DNA of 64,000 bases from Sequoia sempervirens (Eukaryota; Streptophyta; Pinopsida; Cupressales; Cupressaceae): contig VDFB02115076.1 of NCBI GenBank assembly GCA_007258455.2, forward strand, positions 62,001-126,000, given 5' to 3'. A program made the translations under genes and the position numbers. Positions 58,412-64,000 of this stretch are shown here, piece by piece (the stretch's first letter is position 1; every line of letters begins with the position of its first letter). The notes below the pieces were generated by a model. That model was not told the origin of the DNA. It did not search any database and worked only from the letters and a program-made list of their open reading frames with translations.

Positions 58412-60145
58412 CTTATGATGTTAGGAAGAAGCTCTTTCATGTGGCTTCAAGAGGAAGATGAAGTATTGTCTAACATAATTCAAAATCATTGTGAAGTGGA
58501 GGAAGCATCATCCTCTCATTCTGCTACTCTAGTCAATACACTTTTGTTTGCTCTTCCTACAACCACTCTTCCTGGAGCAGAACTTCTTGCAGCAACAGGT
58601 ATGTCTTATACATTGCTGCCACATGAACTCAAGGTACCAATCATTAGTGAAACAACTATGGTAGAGATAACTACACAAGTGCAAGTGACAAAAGGAAAAT
58701 ATCTGCACATCAACAGTAAATTGAGTGAAGAACAACAGTTGTCATTGACAAACTTATTGAAGATCCACCAACATGCATTTGTGTGGGACTATCATGATAT
58801 GAAGGGATTGGACCCTAAGCTTTGCACTCATAGAATTTACATCAAAGATGATTGTACACCGGTGAGGCAGCCACAAAGAAGAATTAACCCTGTACTAAGA
58901 GAAATTGTAAAAGGAGAACTACATAAATTATTGGATGTAGGATTCATCTACCCCATTTCAAATAGTCAGTGGGTGTCTCCATTGGTGATTGTGCCCAAAA
59001 AGGGAGGGAAGTGGTGAGTTTGTGTTGATTACATGGAAGTCAATGTTGCCACCAAAAAGGACCATTTTCCCTTACCCTTCGTAGATCAAGTTTTGGACTC
59101 ACTTGCAGGAAAACAATACTTTTCTTTTCTAGATGGCTTCAGTGGCTATAACCAGATCCAAATTGCACCAGAGGACCAGGAGAAGACCACCTTTACCTGT
59201 CCATGGGGAACCTAGGCCTACTCAGTACTTTCATTTGGCTTATGCAATGCACCTACAACTTTTTAGAGGGTAGTCATTAGCATATTTTTTAGACATCTCT
59301 CATGATTGCATGGAAATCTATGTGGATGACTTTACCACCCATGGTGCTGATTTCAATGAAGCATTAGAGAATATCAGGAGATTCCTACAGAGATGTGAAG
59401 ACCACAATCTATGTCTAAACAGTGAAAAGTGCTTCATGATGATGCAGGAGTGTGTAGTCCTTGGCTACTACATCTCTCACAAAGGAATTCAAGTAGATCT
59501 TGCAGAGATTGAGGTGATCACAAATCTGCCTACACCTGCAAAACAAAAAGATGTTAGGAGTTTCTTGGGCCATGTAGGCTACTATAGGCGTTTCATCAAG
59601 GATTTCAGCAAAATAGCACCACCATTGTATACTCTTCTCACTAAAGATGTTGAATTTCAGTGGACTGAAGACTGTGACAAGGCATTTTCTAATTTGAAGG
59701 TAGCTTTGACTCATTCTCCTGTACTCAAAGGTCCTAATTGGAAGCTTCCTTTCCACATCCATACAAATGCATCAGACTATGCCATAGGAGCGGTCTTAGG
59801 ACAGAAAGGAGCTATTGAAAATGTTATTTATTTTGTTAGCAAAAACTTGCAAGGAGCTAAATTTAATTATATAGTGATAGAAAAAGAAATGTTGGCAATA
59901 ATCTATGCCCTCAATAGATTCAGGCACTACCTAATAAGTTACCAAATATTTGTGCACATGGATCATGCATCCATTAGGTATCTCATGAATAAACCCCCGA
60001 TCTCAAATAGGTTGGAAAGATGGTTGTTGTTGATGCAAGAGTTTGATATAACCATTGTGGATAAACCAGGAAAGACCAATGTTGTTGCAAACTTTCTTTC
60101 ACAACTGATTATATCAGAGGATAATCAGATCATAGATGACTCTTT
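58412..60145 (+). pseudogene. Gypsy reverse transcriptase and RNase H, degenerate
   Basis: RT: CTPVRQPQRRINP (58855), SQWVSPLVIVPKKGGKW (58966), a stop at 59015 where an Arg codon CGA is expected, YFSFLDGFSGYNQI (59119), stops at 59213 and about 59264, a frameshift in a T run near 59285, then the catalytic YVDD intact at 59319-59330. Connection: VRSFLGHVGYYRRFI (59554). RNase H: FHIHTNASDYAIGAVLGQ with Asn (59766) replacing the first catalytic Asp; EKEMLAIIYAL and HMDHASIRYL intact; and VVANFLSQL with Asn (60090) replacing the last catalytic Asp. The order RT-RNase H-integrase is that of Ty3/gypsy. Confidence 0.92.
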
Positions 60146-61528
60146 CCTTGATGAGCACTTATTTTCCATCAATGTGCAAACACCCTGGTATGCTGACATA
60201 GCTAACTATCTGGTCACAAAGAAAGTTCCTCCTCACTTCTCTGCAAAAGAGAGAAGGGTGCTTATTGAAAAATCATTTCCTTTTTCATGGATTGCAGGAT
60301 GTTTGTTTTATATTGGACCGAACCATGTCATGAGGAGATGTGTGAGAGAAGATGAGACCTATGATATTCTACATGCATGCCACAATGAACCATGTGGAGG
60401 AAATTTTGTAGCCAAAAGGACAACAATGAATATTTTGAATACAGGATATTACTGGCCAACACTCCACAAGGATGCAGGGAGATATACAAGAAAGTGTGAT
60501 CGATGCCAAAGGATGGGCAGGCCAACCAAATCTGATGAGATACCCCTTTATCCTCAGGTAGTAATCACTCCATTTGACAAATGGGGATTGGATTTTGTAG
60601 GACCCATTGATCCTCCATCCAATGGTAAGTCTTATATCTTAGTATGCATTGATTATGTAACTAAGTGGGTAGAAGTTAAGGCCATGAAGCATGCAAGAGA
60701 TAATAAGGTTGTTGAATTTATTTATGAGGATTTTTTCACAAGGTATGGAGTTCCAAGAGAGAGAGAGTGACCAAGGGGCTCAATTTACATCAACCCTTGT
60801 TGCAACACTGGTCAATGAGTACAACATAAGACACATGAAGTCTACTCCTTATCACCCCCAGGCCAATGGCCAAGTTGAGGTGACTAATAGGGAAATTGAA
60901 GTCATTCTGACCAAAACGGTGGCTGTTCATAAAAAAAGATTGGGAAAACAGGTTGCCAGAAGTTGTTTGGGCCTATAGGACAACCTAGAAAATAACTATA
61001 GGCTTCACACCATTTGAGTTGTTGTATGGAAAGACAGCTATGATTCCCATTGAATTTGAGCATAGAATTCTTAGGACTGCAATGGACTTGGGGATGGAAA
61101 TCTCTGAAGCACAAAGAGAAAAAATCATGCAGTTGAATGCATTGGATGAAATGAGGAAGGAAGCCTTGCGTCATGAAGAGGTAGTATAAAATCAGAGAAT
61201 CAAGTGGCGTGACAAATTCATTAAGGACAAGAAATTCCAACCAAGAGATTGGGCCCTACTCTACAACTCAAGGTATTAGGATAATGCAAGAAAATTGTAG
61301 ACAAGGTGGCTAGGACCATATGAGGTTGTTGAAGTATTCCCCAATGGTGTTGTTAAACTCACTACTATTGACCCAGTCAGATTTAAGCTACTTGTCAATG
61401 GTCATCACCTCAGATTGTATCACAAGCCAACTTCCAAGGCAAAATTTATGCAGCAATTCACTCAGCATGCAACACTTGAACTTCCTGTAGTAAAAGGAAG
61501 TGGACCTAGTGTCCCTCCTTCTGGCTAA
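60146..61528 (+). pseudogene. Gypsy integrase, degenerate
   Basis: The zinc region reads HACHNEPCGGNF...CDRCQ (60370-60515); the His expected after GG is Asn. Catalytic core: WGLDFVGPI (60583), then a frameshift near 60760, SDQGAQF (60767), HPQANGQVEVTNREIE (60853). The Asp, Asp and Glu residues are all present but in different frames. A second frameshift is near 60935. The C-terminal part reads WLGPYEVVEVFPNG (61310) and LLVNGHHLRLYHKP (61390) and ends in TAA at 61526. There is no chromodomain, which with the PBS favours the Athila/Tat side of gypsy. Confidence 0.88.
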
Positions 61529-62243
61529 TTAAGGTATGTAACTTGTCATAATAAAAACTTCCACTCCTATGGGGATCCACTTCTTCGCCCATCCACCCAT
61601 CCATCTCCACCTTTCTCTCTCTTTCATCATGCGTCCATAATTTCACTTCATTCCATAATCACTCCACTTTCATTAATTGCTCAACTGACCTCTCAAAAGG
61701 TGACTGGTACTTTCTCCATAATCTTTGTAGTAGATCTTCCAAGAATCCATGTACGTTCACATTAAGTTGTTATCTCTTAATTGTCTTTTAGTACATTCAT
61801 TTAATTGTTGTAAATTAATATAGATGTTCTCCATAGCATGCCATTATTTTATGCCCTGTCACATTGTCATATCACACATGTGAGGACACATACTCAAATT
61901 TAGGTTGGGGGGAAAAGTGTGAATGCTATGTCCACATGTATGTCCATGTTGGCTCACGTCAACAAGTTTAAATTGAGCCGATTTGAATTCTGAGTGAGAT
62001 GGCGGCTTGCATGTGTGAGGTGATATCAACCGTTGCCATTTTTCTTGATTATAGCCCTCATTGATTACTCCTTTATTTCCATTATTACTCCCATCATAAT
62101 CTTAAGCCAAAAAAGGAAAAATTTAGACAACATCGATGTTTGAAATTTAGCAACGTTGCAGGAAAGAGAAATTGGGCTTTCAGACAGAGATTGCAAGAAG
62201 GGAAACTTTGTAGAGCAATTGTTTGATTGTAGACAACTGAACA
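61529..62243 (+). other. Spacer between integrase and accessory ORF, with purine tract
   Basis: Non-coding. A purine tract, GGTTGGGGGGAAAAG, at about 61903-61917 is followed by TGTGAATGC, so it resembles a polypurine tract next to an LTR start. The ORF 330 bp further on argues it is an internal (central) tract instead. Confidence 0.4.
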
Positions 62244-64000
62244 ATGGGAGGTGGGTTAATCAGGAATGAACCCATAGTTCATGACGTATTACTACAAGAT
62301 GCACTTTCACAGTCTAAATTCAGAAACTGTGGCTGGTTAGACAATTTCCCAAAGCTTAATGGTTTTGATGAAAATGTTGCATTGAAATTTTCCCAGACAT
62401 TGTCTGATGGAAAATCCACGGTAAAAGGGCTGGAAGTATTGGCTACTGAAGAAAGAATTGCAGAAGTTACAGGGTTTCCTGTTGACGATGAAAATTATCC
62501 TACTTCCAGAGATGCCAGGTCAACTAGGGCCGAATTTACAGAACCTGGTGACCCTCCATTGAGTGTGGACAAACAAGGTGCAAAAAGAACCTCTCTACCC
62601 GAGCAAGTAGTTGTTCATGTTGTGAAGTACATTACCTGCAAAGGTCTCTAGTCAAATCTACATTTTGTGCACTTCAAACTTCTAAATCATATGAGGTACA
62701 AGAGAAGAATGAATGTGCCAAACATGCTATACCACCTTCTCTCAATCATGGCGGATGAGACCCAAAAATGTAGGGATAATTCTGTTTCCCACCATTGTCT
62801 GATCAAATTGTTAGTTGAAAAGTCTTTGCATGATGTGTCTGACATGACTTGGGAAGAATTCTTAAAAATGATCAAATCAAACTAGAGCATTTGCGACCCA
62901 AGGTTTTTCCTCAACCTCGTAGGGCTAGCAGAAGATTGAGCACAGTTGAAGCTACTCCTGGTGCTTCAACTTCTGGCATGGGCCCTAGTGCAAACCCTCC
63001 TGCAACTAAACAAACCATAGAAATTAGCTCTTCTGAGGCAGAGCATTTAGACAAAGAAAGTTCCTCTTCATATTCTGATGATGATGTTCCTCTTGGCATC
63101 TTATTGAGAACTAGGGCACAAAAGAAAGAGGCAAAAATAAATAAGGGAAAAGCTAAAAGGAAAACTATAGGAAAGAAAGTGCCAAGCTCTAAGAAACATA
63201 AGGCTAAAACTATTCTTCCTGCAGCCGAAGAACACGAGAGCCCTCTTAGGAAATCAAGACCAACTGGGCTAGCCTTTGGTGTGTCTCCACAGGGAAGCTG
63301 TAGGAATAGAGAAACGTCACAAGAGGATACAGAGGCCCCAATGGGACAGGTAAATGTCAAGGAAAAGGACATATTTGAGGAAGCAACAAATGTAACCTTG
63401 GCAGACCTTGCTACCATTGATGAACAAGTTGAAAGTCAAGAGTTTGAGGAAAATCAGGAGCTCCTATAGCAAGAGTTCTTGCAGCAAGAGGAAGATCTAG
63501 AACAAGAAACCCTACAGACAAAATTGGGAGAATAGTCAACACTTCTGGAACTGGAATTGGCCAAACATTCAGAATTCCTATAACCAGTGCTAGAGGAAGA
63601 ACAAGCATCTATTCCAATAAATTTTTTGGTAGGAATACATAGACCCTCTGATTTTTCAATGCACATGGTAGCTACGAATTTATGGAAAGAGATGCAAAGA
63701 AGGGAAGAAGAGTGGAAGGAGAAGAAATGTAGGCTGAAGAAAGAAATTCAAAAGAGAGATGAGGAGATTGAAGGCAAGGATGCAAAAATTGCTACTTTAA
63801 AGAAGGTGGACAATATGACAGCCTTGGTACCTCAGATATTAGAATGCAGGACTTCTCCAAGAGTTTATGCCCTGTATCTGAAGGAGAAGCATCTTTCTTT
63901 TAAATTGGAAAGGATTGTTTCAGGTTTGAATCCTTCCATTGAGACTCCTCTTGAATTTTTCAATGCTTATTGGATTGCTCCTCCTGAAATGAAGAATTTG
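62244..64000 (+). pseudogene. Accessory ORF downstream of gypsy integrase, runs off window
   Basis: The ATG at 62244 opens a frame that continues through a TAG at 62649 to 62885, then shifts near 62870 and runs to the window end with stops near 63467, 63532 and 63583. N-terminal domain: FPKLNGFDENVALKFSQTL, ATEERIAEVTGFPVDDENYP, LPEQVVVHVVKYITCKGL, then a hydrophobic, His-rich segment (FVHFKLLNHMRY). Next come an acidic Ser run (SSSEAEHLDKESSSSYSDDD), a Lys-rich stretch (KKEAKINKGKAKRKTIGKK), and a long charged coiled coil (about 63680-63800). Such ORFs follow integrase in some plant Athila/Tat-type elements; their function is not established. It resembles the ORF at 51262-54475 in its N-terminal pattern. 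Confidence 0.6.

Noticed and set aside
62911..63417. 168-codon minus-strand ORF
   Set aside because: Antisense to the Ser- and Lys-rich accessory ORF; no signal or domain supports it.

Overview
The window looks like heterochromatic, repeat-filled DNA from a plant with a large genome. The evidence is long AT-rich sequence, Ty3/gypsy elements whose LTRs reach about 4 kb, an L1-type LINE carrying a C-terminal RNase H domain (a plant feature), a hAT-type element, teloboxes and an Athila/Tat-like primer binding site. A gymnosperm is my best guess, because the ORF after integrase resembles ones I associate with conifer and ginkgo elements. That is inference, not something the sequence proves. I find no convincing host protein-coding gene, tRNA, rRNA or CRISPR.

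Layout. 1-12336: a minus-strand, non-autonomous Ty3/gypsy element ('family 1'). It has a 3' LTR cut by the window edge (1-3496), a gag-protease reading frame joined directly to a polyprotein tail with no RT/RNase H/integrase (8131 to 4482), a PBS, and a 5' LTR (8347-12336). 12337-18775: older repeats, including a solo LTR with a perfect 5-bp target duplication (13612-15245) and a decayed minus-strand gag region. 18776-19055: the first 280 bp of a LINE, cut by a 100-N gap (19056-19155). 19156-20640: unrelated LTR-like sequence. 21048-33355: a near-identical second copy of 6749-19055, interrupted by a diverged patch. 33076-39490: the complete LINE, with an 18-bp target duplication. 39509-44671: a composite of a second LTR family ('family 2'), a 31-bp minisatellite, a second N gap, and a plus-strand family-1-related LTR. 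45223-46264: a non-autonomous hAT-type element inside a microsatellite. 46320-50280: nothing recognised. 50310-54475: zinc-knuckle remnants and a decayed ORF of retroelement type. 55716-64000: a plus-strand Athila/Tat-like gypsy element with PBS, gag, protease, RT, RNase H, integrase and an additional ORF that runs off the window.

Every coding region is broken. In the two gypsy polyproteins nearly all in-frame stops are TAG or TGA and almost none are TAA, which fits decay of methylated cytosines (CAG to TAG, CGA to TGA). The most notable non-coding signals are a repeated array of CTA(A/T)4TAG sites (MADS-box type), partly fused to teloboxes, in the U3 of the family-1 LTRs; twin covarying hairpins near the family-1 3' LTR; and hairpin-forming minisatellites in two unrelated elements. 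The 12.3-kb duplication abuts an assembly gap and may be an assembly artefact, so its two halves should not be counted as independent evidence.
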